From positions 1 through 64,000 of the forward strand of contig NZ_SSSR01000019.1 in the NCBI RefSeq assembly GCF_009469695.1: 64,000 nucleotides of DNA. The letters are read 5' to 3'. The notes beneath the pieces are model-generated. The model saw only the letters and a list, made by a program, of their open reading frames with translations, did not search any database and had not been told where the DNA came from. Positions 46,216-55,454 of this stretch are shown in pieces. Position 1 is the first letter of the stretch; every line of letters starts with the position of its first letter. The position numbers and the translations under genes are program-made. The DNA comes from Propionivibrio limicola (GTDB lineage Bacteria > Pseudomonadota > Gammaproteobacteria > Burkholderiales > Rhodocyclaceae).

Positions 46216-47634
46216 TTAGTCTTCAAGAACCCACGTGTCTTTCGTACCGCCGCCCTGCGACGAGTTGACGACCAGCGACCCCTCGCGCAGTGCGACGCGC
46301 GTCAGGCCACCGGGCACCATCTGAATCTCCTTGCCGGAGAGCACGAACGGGCGCAGGTCGAGGTGGCGCGGGGCAATGCCTGATTCGACAAAGGTCGGGC
46401 AGTTGGAGAGTGCCAGCGTCGGCTGGGCGATGTATTTTTCCGGCGCGGCGAGGATGCGCTGGCGGAAGTCCTCGATCTGCGTCTTCGTCGATGCCGGGCC
46501 GACGAGCATGCCGTAGCCACCGGCGCCATGCACCTCCTTGACGACGAGTTCCGGCAAGTGGTCGAGCGCGTATTGGAGGTCGTCCGGCTTCCTCAGCATG
46601 TAGGTCGGCACGTTGTTGAGCAGCGGCTCCTCGCCGAGGTAGAAGCGCACCATGTCCGGCACGTACGGGTAGATCGACTTGTCGTCGGCGACGCCGGTGC
46701 CGATGGCGTTGGCCAGCGTGACGCGGCCGGCGCGGTAGGCCGAGAGCAGCCCCGGCACGCCGAGCATCGAATCCTTGCGGAAGGCGAGCGGATCGAGGAA
46801 GTCGTCGTCGAGGCGGCGGTAAATGACATCGACGCGCTGCGGCCCCTGCGTCGTGCGCATGAAGACGGTGTCGTCCTTGACGAACAGGTCGCGCCCTTCG
46901 ACAAGCTCGACACCCATCTGCTGGGCAAGAAAGGTGTGCTCGAAATAGGCGCTGTTGTACGCGCCCGGCGTGAGCAGGACGACGGTCGGATCCTTTTCGA
47001 CGCCGTGCGGCGCGACGGTGCGCAGGTTTTCGAGCAGCATGTCCGGATAGTGCGCGACCGGAGCGATCTTGTGCCGGGAGAAGAGTTCGGGGAAGAGCCG
47101 CATCGTCATCTTGCGGTCTTCGATCATGTACGAGACGCCGGACGGCACGCGCAGGTTGTCTTCGAGCACGTAGAACTCGCCTCCCCCCGCACGCACCAGA
47201 TCGACGCCGGCGATATGCGCGTAAATGCCGGCCGCGACATCGACGCCCATCATTTCCGGGCGGAACTGGGCGTTGTTGAGCACCTGTTCGCGCGGAATGT
47301 GGCCGGCTTTCAGAATCGCCTGCTCGTGGTAGATGTCGTGCAGGAAGGCGTTGAGCGCCTTGACGCGCTGGCGCAGCCCTTTTTGCAGTTGCGTCCATTC
47401 ATCGGCCGGAATGATGCGCGGAATGATGTCGAAGGGAATCAGCCGCTCCTTGCCCGCTTCCTCGCCATAAACGGCGAAGGTGATGCCGACGCGATGGAAG
47501 GCGATGTCGGCTTCGGCTCGCTTGCGCGCGATCTTCTCGGCCGGGGTCGCGGCCAGCCAGTCGGCATAGGCGCGATAGTGCGGCCGCACGGCGCCTGATG
47601 CATCGTACATTTCGTTGTAAAAGTTTATGCTCAT
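46216..47634 (-). CDS. circularly permuted ATP-grasp protein (DUF404/DUF407)
   Basis: 472 residues. Predicted peptide ligase of the circularly permuted ATP-grasp class. Motifs: 'LTPGAYNSAYFEHTFLAQQM', 'IYRRLDDDFLDPLAF', the glycine-rich nucleotide loop with lysine 'VVKEVHGAGGYGMLVGP', and the terminal 'GGGTKDTWVLED'. The ATG at 47634 (MSINFYNEMYD) follows GGAG by three bases; an earlier in-frame start at 47685 would add 17 residues and run over a hairpin. Downstream alpha-E partner is 18 bases away. The substrate peptide is unknown. Confidence 0.92.
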   Translation of the reverse strand: MSINFYNEMYDASGAVRPHYRAYADWLAATPAEKIARKRAEADIAFHRVGITFAVYGEEAGKERLIPFDIIPRIIPADEWTQLQKGLRQRVKALNAFLHDIYHEQAILKAGHIPREQVLNNAQFRPEMMGVDVAAGIYAHIAGVDLVRAGGGEFYVLEDNLRVPSGVSYMIEDRKMTMRLFPELFSRHKIAPVAHYPDMLLENLRTVAPHGVEKDPTVVLLTPGAYNSAYFEHTFLAQQMGVELVEGRDLFVKDDTVFMRTTQGPQRVDVIYRRLDDDFLDPLAFRKDSMLGVPGLLSAYRAGRVTLANAIGTGVADDKSIYPYVPDMVRFYLGEEPLLNNVPTYMLRKPDDLQYALDHLPELVVKEVHGAGGYGMLVGPASTKTQIEDFRQRILAAPEKYIAQPTLALSNCPTFVESGIAPRHLDLRPFVLSGKEIQMVPGGLTRVALREGSLVVNSSQGGGTKDTWVLED

Positions 47635-47679
47635 GATCTCCGCCGGTGCTGTTGTTTCATGCGATATGAGCAGAAAGCG

Positions 47680-47701
47680 TGCCACCGGGTTTCCGGTGGC
47701 A
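47680..47701. other. perfect 9-base hairpin inside the ATP-grasp cluster
   Basis: TGCCACCGG (47680-47688), loop GTTT, CCGGTGGCA (47693-47701), in the 222-base gap between the transglutaminase gene and the downstream ATP-grasp gene. No T tract follows on the leftward strand, so it may stabilise or process the message rather than end it. The rest of this gap shows no gene. Confidence 0.5.
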
Positions 47702-47847
47702 TGGGCCTAAGGCGGCGGGCCGATTCACCAGCGCCGGCGCGGCGTGTGAGACGCAAGACACCAGATCGCCGTCGGGCATAGCGATACGTCATGCACTAAT
47801 GTTGTGCGGGAATTCTCCCGTCGGGTGGGGGAATGCTGTTCAGCTAA

Positions 47848-47865
47848 GCCGAATGGCTATTCGGC
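47848..47865 (-). other. hairpin over the transglutaminase stop codon
   Basis: GCCGAAT (47848-47854), loop GGCT, ATTCGGC (47859-47865). The leftward gene's TAG (47857-47859) falls in the loop and stem edge. Could shape termination or 3' end stability. Confidence 0.35.
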
Positions 47866-48789
47866 ACTGAAATGAGGCGCCTGCGTCGCGACTTCCCCGG
47901 CGGGCATGACGGTGACCGCCACCTCTGGCATTTTGGCGTCGCCGCCGAGGATGACGCCGCGCAGCGGGGAAATGTCGCCGAAGTCGCGGCCCCAGGCGAG
48001 GGTGATGTGCTGGGTGTCGGGCAGCAGGTTGTTGGTCGGGTCGAAGTCGACCCAGAAGCCGCCTTCCTTGTCAGGGCAGAAGACCGAGATCCAGGCGTGC
48101 GAGGCGTCGGCGCCGATCATGCGCGGCTGGCCGGGCGGGGGCTGGGTCAGCAGGTAGCCGCTGACATAACGCGCCGCCAGCCCCAGCGAGCGCAGACAGG
48201 CGAGCATCAGGTGGGCGAAATCCTGGCAGACGCCGCGTTTTTGTTCGAGCACCTTGAGCACCGGTGTGGCGATGGTCGTGGCCTTGGGGTCGAACTTGAA
48301 TTCCGTGAAGATCTTCTTCATCAGCGCCTGCACCGCTTCGAGCAGCGGCCGCCCCGGCGTGAAGCACGGCGCGGCGTAGGCGGAGAATTCGCGCTTGACG
48401 CGCACGTAGGGCGATTCGAAGAGATAGGGCGCGGCGTCGAGTTGAACCGGGTGGGCACCGTAAGCCAACCCGTCGCGCACGGTTTCCCAAGCCGGCGACT
48501 TGGCGAACGGCCGGGCCGTCAGGTGTGGATGCACATCGATCAGGCTTTCGGCGCGCACCAGCAGGCTGTCGTGCGGCGCTTCGATGGCGAACTGGCGCAG
48601 CGGATTGCCGAAACTGTCGAGCCGCGTTCCGTCATGCGTCGGCGTCGGGATAATGTCGATGGCGTGTTCGACGCACGTCTGCCAGGGGCAGTCGCGCGGC
48701 GTCAGATGCAGCAGCTGCTGCGAGAGCGACACCGGACATTCGTAGTCGTAGCGCGTCTCGTGAATGATGTGGTAGCGGGCCGTTGGCAT
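47857..48789 (-). CDS. transglutaminase-like cysteine peptidase
   Basis: 310 residues. N-terminal bacterial transglutaminase-associated domain ('YHIIHETRYDYECPVSLSQQ') then a transglutaminase core with Cys188 ('KRGVCQDFAHLMLACLRSLG'), His231 ('DASHAWISVF') and Asp250 ('VDFDPTNN'), a full triad. In such clusters these are predicted peptidases that undo or trim the ATP-grasp product. No signal peptide, so cytosolic. Thirteen bases after the fused ATP-grasp gene. Confidence 0.92.
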   Translation of the reverse strand: MPTARYHIIHETRYDYECPVSLSQQLLHLTPRDCPWQTCVEHAIDIIPTPTHDGTRLDSFGNPLRQFAIEAPHDSLLVRAESLIDVHPHLTARPFAKSPAWETVRDGLAYGAHPVQLDAAPYLFESPYVRVKREFSAYAAPCFTPGRPLLEAVQALMKKIFTEFKFDPKATTIATPVLKVLEQKRGVCQDFAHLMLACLRSLGLAARYVSGYLLTQPPPGQPRMIGADASHAWISVFCPDKEGGFWVDFDPTNNLLPDTQHITLAWGRDFGDISPLRGVILGGDAKMPEVAVTVMPAGEVATQAPHFSAE

Positions 48790-48802
48790 GATGTGGGCGG
48801 GG

Positions 48803-51373
48803 TCAGGCGGCCAGCGTTTGCCGGCCGACGTCGCCGATGTGCGTGAAGTAGCGCATGGCCAGACGGTCGGAAAGGTTGGCCGCAGCGTTCGCGATTTCGT
48901 CGAGCAGGTCGGCGAGTTTGAGGCAGGTGCCGCAACTCTGACAGTCGCCGAAATCGCGGCTCTCGAAGCACTTGAGGTCGAATGCGGCCAGTCTTTGCAC
49001 GGCGTCGTCCAGCGAGTCGCCGATTTCGTGCGACAGCCGGGAAAGGTAACGCTGGGCGCCTTGCAGCTGGAAGATGACCGAATGCGGATTGGTGTCGTCG
49101 AAGACGATCAGGTCGAGCGCCGGCATCAGTTCAGGCTGCGCCATGTAGCGCGAACGGTAGGTGATGATGCTGTCGGCGAGTTCGAGCAGCCATTCGATGC
49201 AGCCGGGGGCGCGCGTCGACTGCAGGCGCAGGAACTGACTGATGGCGTTGGCGAGGAAGATCAGGCGCTCGATGCGGCGGCCGATGATCAGGAAGCGCCA
49301 GCCGTCGTCGCGCGTCATGTCGTCCATGGCGAAGCCGGCCAGCGCCGAGGCGGCGAGCAGCATCTGGTCGAGGAAGGCGAGGGCGTCGCGGATCGCCGGT
49401 TTCTGCTTGTTGTAGCCCTGCAACTGGTGTTGCAGGCGGTTGAGGGCGTGCCAGTTGTCGAGCGAAAAACGCTCGCGCACCTGCGCACCGACCCAGAGCA
49501 GACGGCGGACGTTGCCGGCCAGTCCGTCGCCCCATTCGCTGGTGCACAGCCCGGCGAGAAGCCGGCCTTCGATTTCGGCGCGCGTCGGTATTTTGGGCGG
49601 AGTGTTCGCGGGTTCTTTCGACGTCGTTTCCTGTTGAGGCAGCTCAGTTTTTTCTTCCGTATTTTGAGGCAGCAAGCCGAGCGCCTTGCATACCTCAAAC
49701 GCTGACAGCAGCGCCGGTATGTCCTCCGGGCCGGCGTCGACGAGGCGCGACAGGCCGACGCGCAGCAGGCGGGCGCCGTCCTCGCAGCGTTCGCTGTAGC
49801 GTCCGAACCAGAACAGGTTCTCGACGACGCGCGACGAGAGGTTGCTGCCGCTACGCACCAGATCGGCCTTGCCGAGCAGCGGCTTGATCAGGCTGAAGGT
49901 GCTGGGGGCGACGTCGCCCAGCACCCAGGTGTCCTTGCTCGACCCGCCGCGCTGCATCGAGATCATGCGCGCGTTGATGGCCGACGTGACACGGGTGAGT
50001 CCGCCCGGCATGACGGTGTAGCCGTTCGCCGTCGCGGCGACGAAGACGCGCAACGCGACGCCACGCGGCAGCAGGCGGCGCTCGTGCACCTTGCTCCAGG
50101 TCGGCGCCTGCGAGAAGCGCACGAGTTCTTGCGCCACGTAGGCCTGCGGACGCGTGCGCAGGCGATCGATCATCTCGTCGCGCTTGGCGCCTTTCAGTTC
50201 GTCGCCGAACGTCGGTTCGAGATGCTGTGACGGGAAGGCGCCCTTGATGACGAGCCGGTCGAGGTTGTCGATCACGAAGTCGAGCGCGCTCTCCTCGCCG
50301 CACCACCAGGTACCGACCGACGGCATGCGCAGTTCTTCGCCGAGCAGTTTTTCGCAGACGCCGGGCAGGAAGCCAGGCAGCGCCGCCGATTCGAGCAGGC
50401 CGCTGCCAAGGGCGTTGGCCATCAGCACGTGGCCGGCGCGCACGGCCTGCAGCAGGCCGGGAATGCCGAGCGCCGAATCGCCGCGCAATTCGAGCGGATC
50501 GCAGAAATCGTCGTCGAGGCGGCGTACGATGGCATGGACGCGCCTTAAGCCGGTCAGCGTTTTCAGATAAACGCGCTGGTTGCGCACCGTCAGGTCCTGC
50601 CCCTCGACGAGCGGGTAGCCGAGATAGCGGGCGAGGTAAGCGTGTTCGAAATAGGTTTCGTTGTACGGGCCCGGCGTGAGCAGCACGACGAGCGGTTTCT
50701 GGCCGTCTTCGCTGGTTGGCGCCCAGTGTGCGAGATTTTCCTGGAGGGCGGCGAAGAAGGCGGCGAGGTGCTGGACGCCGAGGTCGCGGAACTGCTCGGG
50801 AAAGACGCGCGAGACGATGACGCGGTTTTCCAGCGCATAACCGGCGCCGGACGGTGCTTGCGTGCGGTCGCCGATCACCCACCAGCGGCCGTCGGGCGAA
50901 CGGGCGAGGTCGGCGGCGTAGAGGTGCAGCCAGGTGTCGCCGGGTGGGCGGATGCCCTGGCACGACCAGAGATAGTTGTTGTGCCCGTAGACGAGGGCTG
51001 GCGGAAGATTGCCATCCTTCAACAGCGTTTGTTCGCCGTAAAGGTCGACGAGCAGGGCGTTGAGCAGTCGGGCCCGCTGGGTGACCGCCGCCGAGATTTC
51101 GTCCCACTCGCCCGAGGAGAGAATCAGCGGCAACGGATCGAGCTCCCACGGCCGGTCGGCGCCTTCCGGGTCGGCATAGACGTTGTAGGTGATGCCGTTT
51201 TCGAGAATGCGGCGGTGCACGTAGTCGGTGCGGTGCCGCATCTGCTCGGCCGTGGCCGTGCTCAAGTGCTCCAAAAAGCCGCGCCAAGCCGGACGAAGCT
51301 CGCTGCCTTCAGCGAGCATTTCGTCGAAGCGGTCGGTTCGGCGCGGATAGTTCAGGAGCAGGGAGCGCGGCAT
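48803..51373 (-). CDS. fused circularly permuted ATP-grasp and alpha-E protein
   Basis: 856 residues. Residues about 1-500 are a second ATP-grasp ('LTPGPYNETYFEHAYLARYL', 'IVRRLDDDFCDPLEL', 'GGSSKDTWVLGD'); from about 505 an alpha-E domain ('SSRVVENLFWFGRYSERCED') runs to the end, split by a Pro/Thr/Glu-rich insert near residues 570-600. It is a fused paralogue of the two genes at 46216 and 45253. The glycine-rich loop of the separate copy is missing: after 'RLVIKGAFPSQHLEPTFG' there is no GxGG. The lysine is kept. This difference suggests altered nucleotide binding or substrate. ATG at 51373, 25 bases after the DUF2126 gene. Confidence 0.92.
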   Translation of the reverse strand: MPRSLLLNYPRRTDRFDEMLAEGSELRPAWRGFLEHLSTATAEQMRHRTDYVHRRILENGITYNVYADPEGADRPWELDPLPLILSSGEWDEISAAVTQRARLLNALLVDLYGEQTLLKDGNLPPALVYGHNNYLWSCQGIRPPGDTWLHLYAADLARSPDGRWWVIGDRTQAPSGAGYALENRVIVSRVFPEQFRDLGVQHLAAFFAALQENLAHWAPTSEDGQKPLVVLLTPGPYNETYFEHAYLARYLGYPLVEGQDLTVRNQRVYLKTLTGLRRVHAIVRRLDDDFCDPLELRGDSALGIPGLLQAVRAGHVLMANALGSGLLESAALPGFLPGVCEKLLGEELRMPSVGTWWCGEESALDFVIDNLDRLVIKGAFPSQHLEPTFGDELKGAKRDEMIDRLRTRPQAYVAQELVRFSQAPTWSKVHERRLLPRGVALRVFVAATANGYTVMPGGLTRVTSAINARMISMQRGGSSKDTWVLGDVAPSTFSLIKPLLGKADLVRSGSNLSSRVVENLFWFGRYSERCEDGARLLRVGLSRLVDAGPEDIPALLSAFEVCKALGLLPQNTEEKTELPQQETTSKEPANTPPKIPTRAEIEGRLLAGLCTSEWGDGLAGNVRRLLWVGAQVRERFSLDNWHALNRLQHQLQGYNKQKPAIRDALAFLDQMLLAASALAGFAMDDMTRDDGWRFLIIGRRIERLIFLANAISQFLRLQSTRAPGCIEWLLELADSIITYRSRYMAQPELMPALDLIVFDDTNPHSVIFQLQGAQRYLSRLSHEIGDSLDDAVQRLAAFDLKCFESRDFGDCQSCGTCLKLADLLDEIANAAANLSDRLAMRYFTHIGDVGRQTLAA

Positions 51374-51398
51374 GGGGGCAAGGTCGGCGAGGGGCTAC

Positions 51399-54300
51399 TC
51401 AAAAGCGGCGCAAGTCTAGCGTAAACGGGAAATTGGCATTGCGCGGCGCGTCGGCCACCTCGATCCGTCCCGGCGTGTGGCCGAGCGTTGAAAAGCGCGC
51501 CAGCCGGCGGCCTTCCGCCTCGTAGGCGTTGATCGGGTAGCTTTCGAAGTTGCGACCGCCCGGATGTGCTACGTGGTACTCACAGCCGCCGAGCGAGCGC
51601 TTCATCCAGGTGTCGACGAGGTCGAAGGTGAGCGGCGCATGGACGCCGATCGTCGGGTGCAGGCAGGAGGGCGGTTGCCAGGCGCGGTAGCGCACGCCGG
51701 CAACGAATTCGCCGACTTTTCCCGTGTCCTGCAGCGGCACCGGGCGGCCGTTGCAGGCGAGCACGTAACGGTCGCTCGCCATGCCGGTGGCCTTGATCTG
51801 CAGGCGCTCGACCGATGAATCGACGTAGCGCACGGTGCCGCCGGGCGCCCCTTCCTCGCCCATGACGTGCCACGGCTCCAGCGCATGGCGCAGTTCGACC
51901 TCGATACCTTGCGCGGCGAATTGCCCGTGCAGCGGGAAGCGGAACTCGAAATGCGGTGCGAACCAGCGGGCGTCGAAGGCGTAACCGGCACTGTTGAGCT
52001 CGGCGATGACATCGTTGAAATCCTGCTGCACGAAATGCGGCAGCATGAAGCGGTCGTGCAGTTCGGTGTTCCAGCGCATCAGCCGTGGCGGGGCGTACGG
52101 CGCATGCCAGAAACGGGCGATCAGGGCGCGCAGCAGCAGTTGCTGGGCCAGCGACATGCGCGCATGCGGCGGCATCTCGAAGGCGCGCATTTCGAGCAGG
52201 CCGAGGCGGCCGGTGGCGCTGTCCGGCGAGTAGAGCTTGTCGATGCAGAATTCGGCGCGGTGCGTGTTGCCGGAAGAGTCGATCAGCAGGTTGCGCAGGA
52301 TGCGGTCGATCAGCCAGGGCGGAACCGAATTTGCCAACAGCGGGCCGGCTTCGGGCAGCTGCTGGAAGGCGATCTCCAGTTCGTAAACCGAATCGTTGCG
52401 CGCTTCATCGACGCGCGGCGCCTGGCTGGTCGGGCCGATGAATAGGCCGGAGAACAGGTAGGAGAGCGACGGGTGGTTATGCCAGTACGAAATCAGGCTG
52501 CGCAATACATCCGGCCGGCGCAGGAAGGGCGAGTCGAGTGGCGTCGCCGCGCCAAGCACGAAGTGGTTGCCGCCGCCGGTGCCGGTGTGGCGGCCGTCGA
52601 GCATGAATTTCTCGCTGGTCAGGCGCGCCAGGCGGGCCGCCTCATACAGGTGCGTTGTGCGTTCGACGAGTTCGTCCCAGTCGGCGCACGGCTGGATGTT
52701 GACCTCGATGACGCCGGGGTCGGGCGTGACGCTGAATTTGACGAGGCGCGGGTCGGACGGCGGCTCGTAGCCCTCGAGAATCACCGGCGTCGCCAGTTCC
52801 TCGGCCGTGGCTTCGACGGCGGCGACGAGTTCGAGGTAGTCGTCGAGGCTTTGCGTCGGCGGCATGAAAATGTAGAGGATGCCGTCGCGCGCCTGCGCCG
52901 ATATGGCCGTGCGCGTGATCCAGCTCGCGGACTCCTTGCTGTGCGGCCAGCGTTCGGATACGGAACCGGTTGCGTTGCTGGCCGGAGTGTTGGACTGTGG
53001 AGCTTCCCCGGATCGCCTGGCGAACTGGCGGCGGATTTCAGCCGCGGCGCGGAGCGGCGGGAACGACTGGGTCGGGTCGGCCGGGTTGATGTACGGGTAG
53101 TCGCTTTTCGCCACCCAGGGTTGCGAATCGAGCGGCAGACGGTAGCCGACCGGCGAGTCGCCGGGGATCAGGTAGCAGCGTTCGCTGCGCAGAAACCACG
53201 GCCCGGTCTGCCAGCCGCCGCCGGTGTTCTTCATCACCGGCAGCACGTGGCCGACGATTGCGTCGAGGCCTTGGCCGAAAACGCGTGCCAGTCGATCGCG
53301 TTCGAGCGGGTCGTCGAGCTTCGAATCATGCGGATCGACATTGGCCGGCAACCGGCGTTCGCGCCACAGGTAATAGAAGGCATCCTCGAAGGTCGGGAAA
53401 ACGTACTGGCCATCGAGATCGAGCCGGTCAGCGACGCGGCGCAGGAAGCGGCCGGCGAGCTTCTCGTCGGCGCCGTAGGGTTTGGTCTCGTCGGCGACCA
53501 GCGCCGGATCGTTCCAGATCGGTTGGCCGTCGCGCCGCCAGAAGCAGTTGAGCGCCCAGCGCGGCAGTTGTTCGCCCGGATACCACTTGCCCTGTCCGAA
53601 ATGGGCGAGACCGTGCGGCGCGTATTTCTCGCGCAGGCGGTGGAAAAGGTCGGCGGCGCGGATGCGTTTGGTCGGGCCGAGCGCTTCGGTGTTCCATTCG
53701 GCGCCGTCGGGATCGTCGATCGAGATGAAGGTCGGCTCGCCGCCCATGGTCAGGCGCACGTCGCTGTCGGCGAGGTCGGTGTCGATGCGGTGGCCGAGCG
53801 CTTCGATGCCAGCCCACTGCTCTTCCGTGTACGGCTTGGTGACGCGCGGCGCTTCCCACACACGTTCGATCTTCATCGTGTGCGAGAACTCGCATTCGCA
53901 CTCGTCGGAAAAGCCGGTGATCGGCGCAGCCGAGGACGGCTCGGGCGAGCAGGCGATCGGGATGTGGCCTTCGCCGGCGAAGAGGCCGGAGGTCGGGTCG
54001 AGACCGACCCAGCCGGCGCCCGGCAGATAGACCTCGGTCCACGCGTGCAGGTCGGTGAAATCAACCTCGGTGCCGGAGGGGCCATCGAGCGATTTGACGT
54101 CCGGCGTGAGCTGGATCAGGTAGCCGGAGACGAAGCGCGCCGCCAGTCCGAGGTGGCGCAGCGTTTGTACCAGCAGCCAGGCCGAGTCGCGGCAGGAGCC
54201 GGTTTTCTTGGTCAGTGTTTCTTCCGGCGTTTGCACTCCCGGCTCCAGTCGGATGACGTAGCCGACGGCCTGTTGCACGCGCTGGTTGAGGTCGACGAGA

Positions 54301-54731
54301 AAGTCGACGCTCGGCTTGGCGGTGTGCGGAATGCCGGCGACAAACTTGTCGAGCAGCGGCGTCGCCGGCAGCGTTTCAAGAAAGGGCAGCAGTTCGTGGC
54401 GCTGCGCGGCGTCATAGGCAAATGGAAAGTCCTTGGCCGACGGTTCGAGAAAGAAGTCGAACGGATTGATCACCGACAATTCGGCGACGAGATCGACCTC
54501 GACCTTGAATTCGCGTGTTTTCTCCGGGAAAACGAGGCGCGCCAGATAGTTCGATTGCGGATCCTGCTGCCAGTTGATGAAGTGCTCGCCCGGCGTGACC
54601 TTCAGCGAGTAACTCAGGATCGGCGTGCGCGAGTGCGGTGCGGGGCGCAGGCGGACGATCTGTGGCGAGAGGCTGACCAGACGGTCGTAGCGATAGTGCG
54701 TTACGTGGGTGAGGGCAACATGAATCGACAC
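51399..54731 (-). CDS. transglutaminase/DUF2126 protein
   Basis: 1110 residues. N-terminal transglutaminase domain with Cys180 ('KKTGSCRDSAWLLVQTLRHL'), His229 ('DLHAWTEVYL') and Asp245 ('VGLDPTSGLF'); then DUF2126 from about residue 310 ('RLTMGGEPTFISIDDPDGAE') to the end, including 'HTGTGGNHFVLGA'-type blocks ('GRHTGTGGGNHFVLGAATPL'). Large proteins of this layout head many ATP-grasp/alpha-E clusters. GTG start at 54731 with GGAG six bases upstream. First gene of a five-gene leftward cluster. Catalytic role of DUF2126 is unknown. Confidence 0.93.
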   Translation of the reverse strand: MSIHVALTHVTHYRYDRLVSLSPQIVRLRPAPHSRTPILSYSLKVTPGEHFINWQQDPQSNYLARLVFPEKTREFKVEVDLVAELSVINPFDFFLEPSAKDFPFAYDAAQRHELLPFLETLPATPLLDKFVAGIPHTAKPSVDFLVDLNQRVQQAVGYVIRLEPGVQTPEETLTKKTGSCRDSAWLLVQTLRHLGLAARFVSGYLIQLTPDVKSLDGPSGTEVDFTDLHAWTEVYLPGAGWVGLDPTSGLFAGEGHIPIACSPEPSSAAPITGFSDECECEFSHTMKIERVWEAPRVTKPYTEEQWAGIEALGHRIDTDLADSDVRLTMGGEPTFISIDDPDGAEWNTEALGPTKRIRAADLFHRLREKYAPHGLAHFGQGKWYPGEQLPRWALNCFWRRDGQPIWNDPALVADETKPYGADEKLAGRFLRRVADRLDLDGQYVFPTFEDAFYYLWRERRLPANVDPHDSKLDDPLERDRLARVFGQGLDAIVGHVLPVMKNTGGGWQTGPWFLRSERCYLIPGDSPVGYRLPLDSQPWVAKSDYPYINPADPTQSFPPLRAAAEIRRQFARRSGEAPQSNTPASNATGSVSERWPHSKESASWITRTAISAQARDGILYIFMPPTQSLDDYLELVAAVEATAEELATPVILEGYEPPSDPRLVKFSVTPDPGVIEVNIQPCADWDELVERTTHLYEAARLARLTSEKFMLDGRHTGTGGGNHFVLGAATPLDSPFLRRPDVLRSLISYWHNHPSLSYLFSGLFIGPTSQAPRVDEARNDSVYELEIAFQQLPEAGPLLANSVPPWLIDRILRNLLIDSSGNTHRAEFCIDKLYSPDSATGRLGLLEMRAFEMPPHARMSLAQQLLLRALIARFWHAPYAPPRLMRWNTELHDRFMLPHFVQQDFNDVIAELNSAGYAFDARWFAPHFEFRFPLHGQFAAQGIEVELRHALEPWHVMGEEGAPGGTVRYVDSSVERLQIKATGMASDRYVLACNGRPVPLQDTGKVGEFVAGVRYRAWQPPSCLHPTIGVHAPLTFDLVDTWMKRSLGGCEYHVAHPGGRNFESYPINAYEAEGRRLARFSTLGHTPGRIEVADAPRNANFPFTLDLRRF

Positions 54732-54902
54732 ATTAGGCTCCGTAACTGTGATGGCGAGAGTTCGCTAGCAAAAGGCGAGCCAAAATGTTTCAAGCGGCTG
54801 GCATGGGGCGCGAAGCAAAGGGCGTGGCTTGGTGCACCGCGCAGGTGCATCGGCCGCACAAGTCGAGTGCGTCCGATGCCGGACCAGAGGCCGAGAGGCG
54901 GA

Positions 54903-55454
54903 TTAGCTGCCTTTGTTTTGCACCCACAGCACGTCGCCGCGCCCTTCGGCCTGGTTCAGCGTGCGGCCGAGGATGAACAGCAGGTCGGACAGGCGGTTGA
55001 GGTATTTGCGGGCGAAATCGGAAACCGGCTCGCTGTTGCCGAGATGGACAACCCGCCGTTCGACCCGGCGGCAGACGGAGCGAGCGAGATGGGCGAGCGA
55101 CGCGGCGCGCGTGCCGCCGGGGAGGATGAAATTCTTGAGCGGGCTCAATTCGGCGTTGAAGCGTCCGGCCTGCTCTTCGAGGCGCAGGATATGGTTTTCG
55201 CTGATGTAGGCCGAATTCGGGATGCAGATCTCGCCGCCGAGGTCGAACAGGTCGTTCTGTACGCTGAGCAAGGTTTCGCGGACGGCGTCGGGCAGGGTTT
55301 CGGCCAGCAGGACGCCGATGCAGGAATTGAGTTCGTCGACTTCACCGATGCAGTCGATGCGCAGGCAGTCCTTGGTGACGCGCGATCCGTCGCCAAGGCC
55401 GGTGGTGCCGGCGTCGCCGGTGCGGGTGACGATTTTTGAGAGACGGTTGCCCAT
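54903..55454 (-). CDS. PduO-type corrinoid adenosyltransferase
   Basis: 183 residues. Transfers the adenosyl group of ATP to cob(I)alamin to make coenzyme B12. N-terminal ATP-binding motif 'KIVTRTGDAGTTGLGDGSRV' and the active-site 'FILPGGTRAASLAHLARSVC' followed by 'RRVERRVV' are diagnostic of the PduO/CobO2 family (MMAB-like). No cobalamin riboswitch or B12-dependent enzyme is seen nearby. Lies upstream of, and in the same direction as, the DUF2126 gene with a 171-base gap that holds no gene. Confidence 0.94.
   Translation of the reverse strand: MGNRLSKIVTRTGDAGTTGLGDGSRVTKDCLRIDCIGEVDELNSCIGVLLAETLPDAVRETLLSVQNDLFDLGGEICIPNSAYISENHILRLEEQAGRFNAELSPLKNFILPGGTRAASLAHLARSVCRRVERRVVHLGNSEPVSDFARKYLNRLSDLLFILGRTLNQAEGRGDVLWVQNKGS

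Noticed and set aside
49851-51287. 478-codon second frame inside the fused ATP-grasp gene
   Set aside because: Almost entirely Arg/Pro/Ala; a frame-shifted shadow of the real gene.
54732-54902. Cobalamin riboswitch near the corrinoid adenosyltransferase
   Set aside because: No B12-box-like conserved core was found on either side of the gene (54732-54902 or 55455-55646).
52473-55439. 988-codon open frame opposite the DUF2126 and adenosyltransferase genes
   Set aside because: It spans two well supported genes and their gap, and its residues are the usual antisense composition; length alone is not evidence here.
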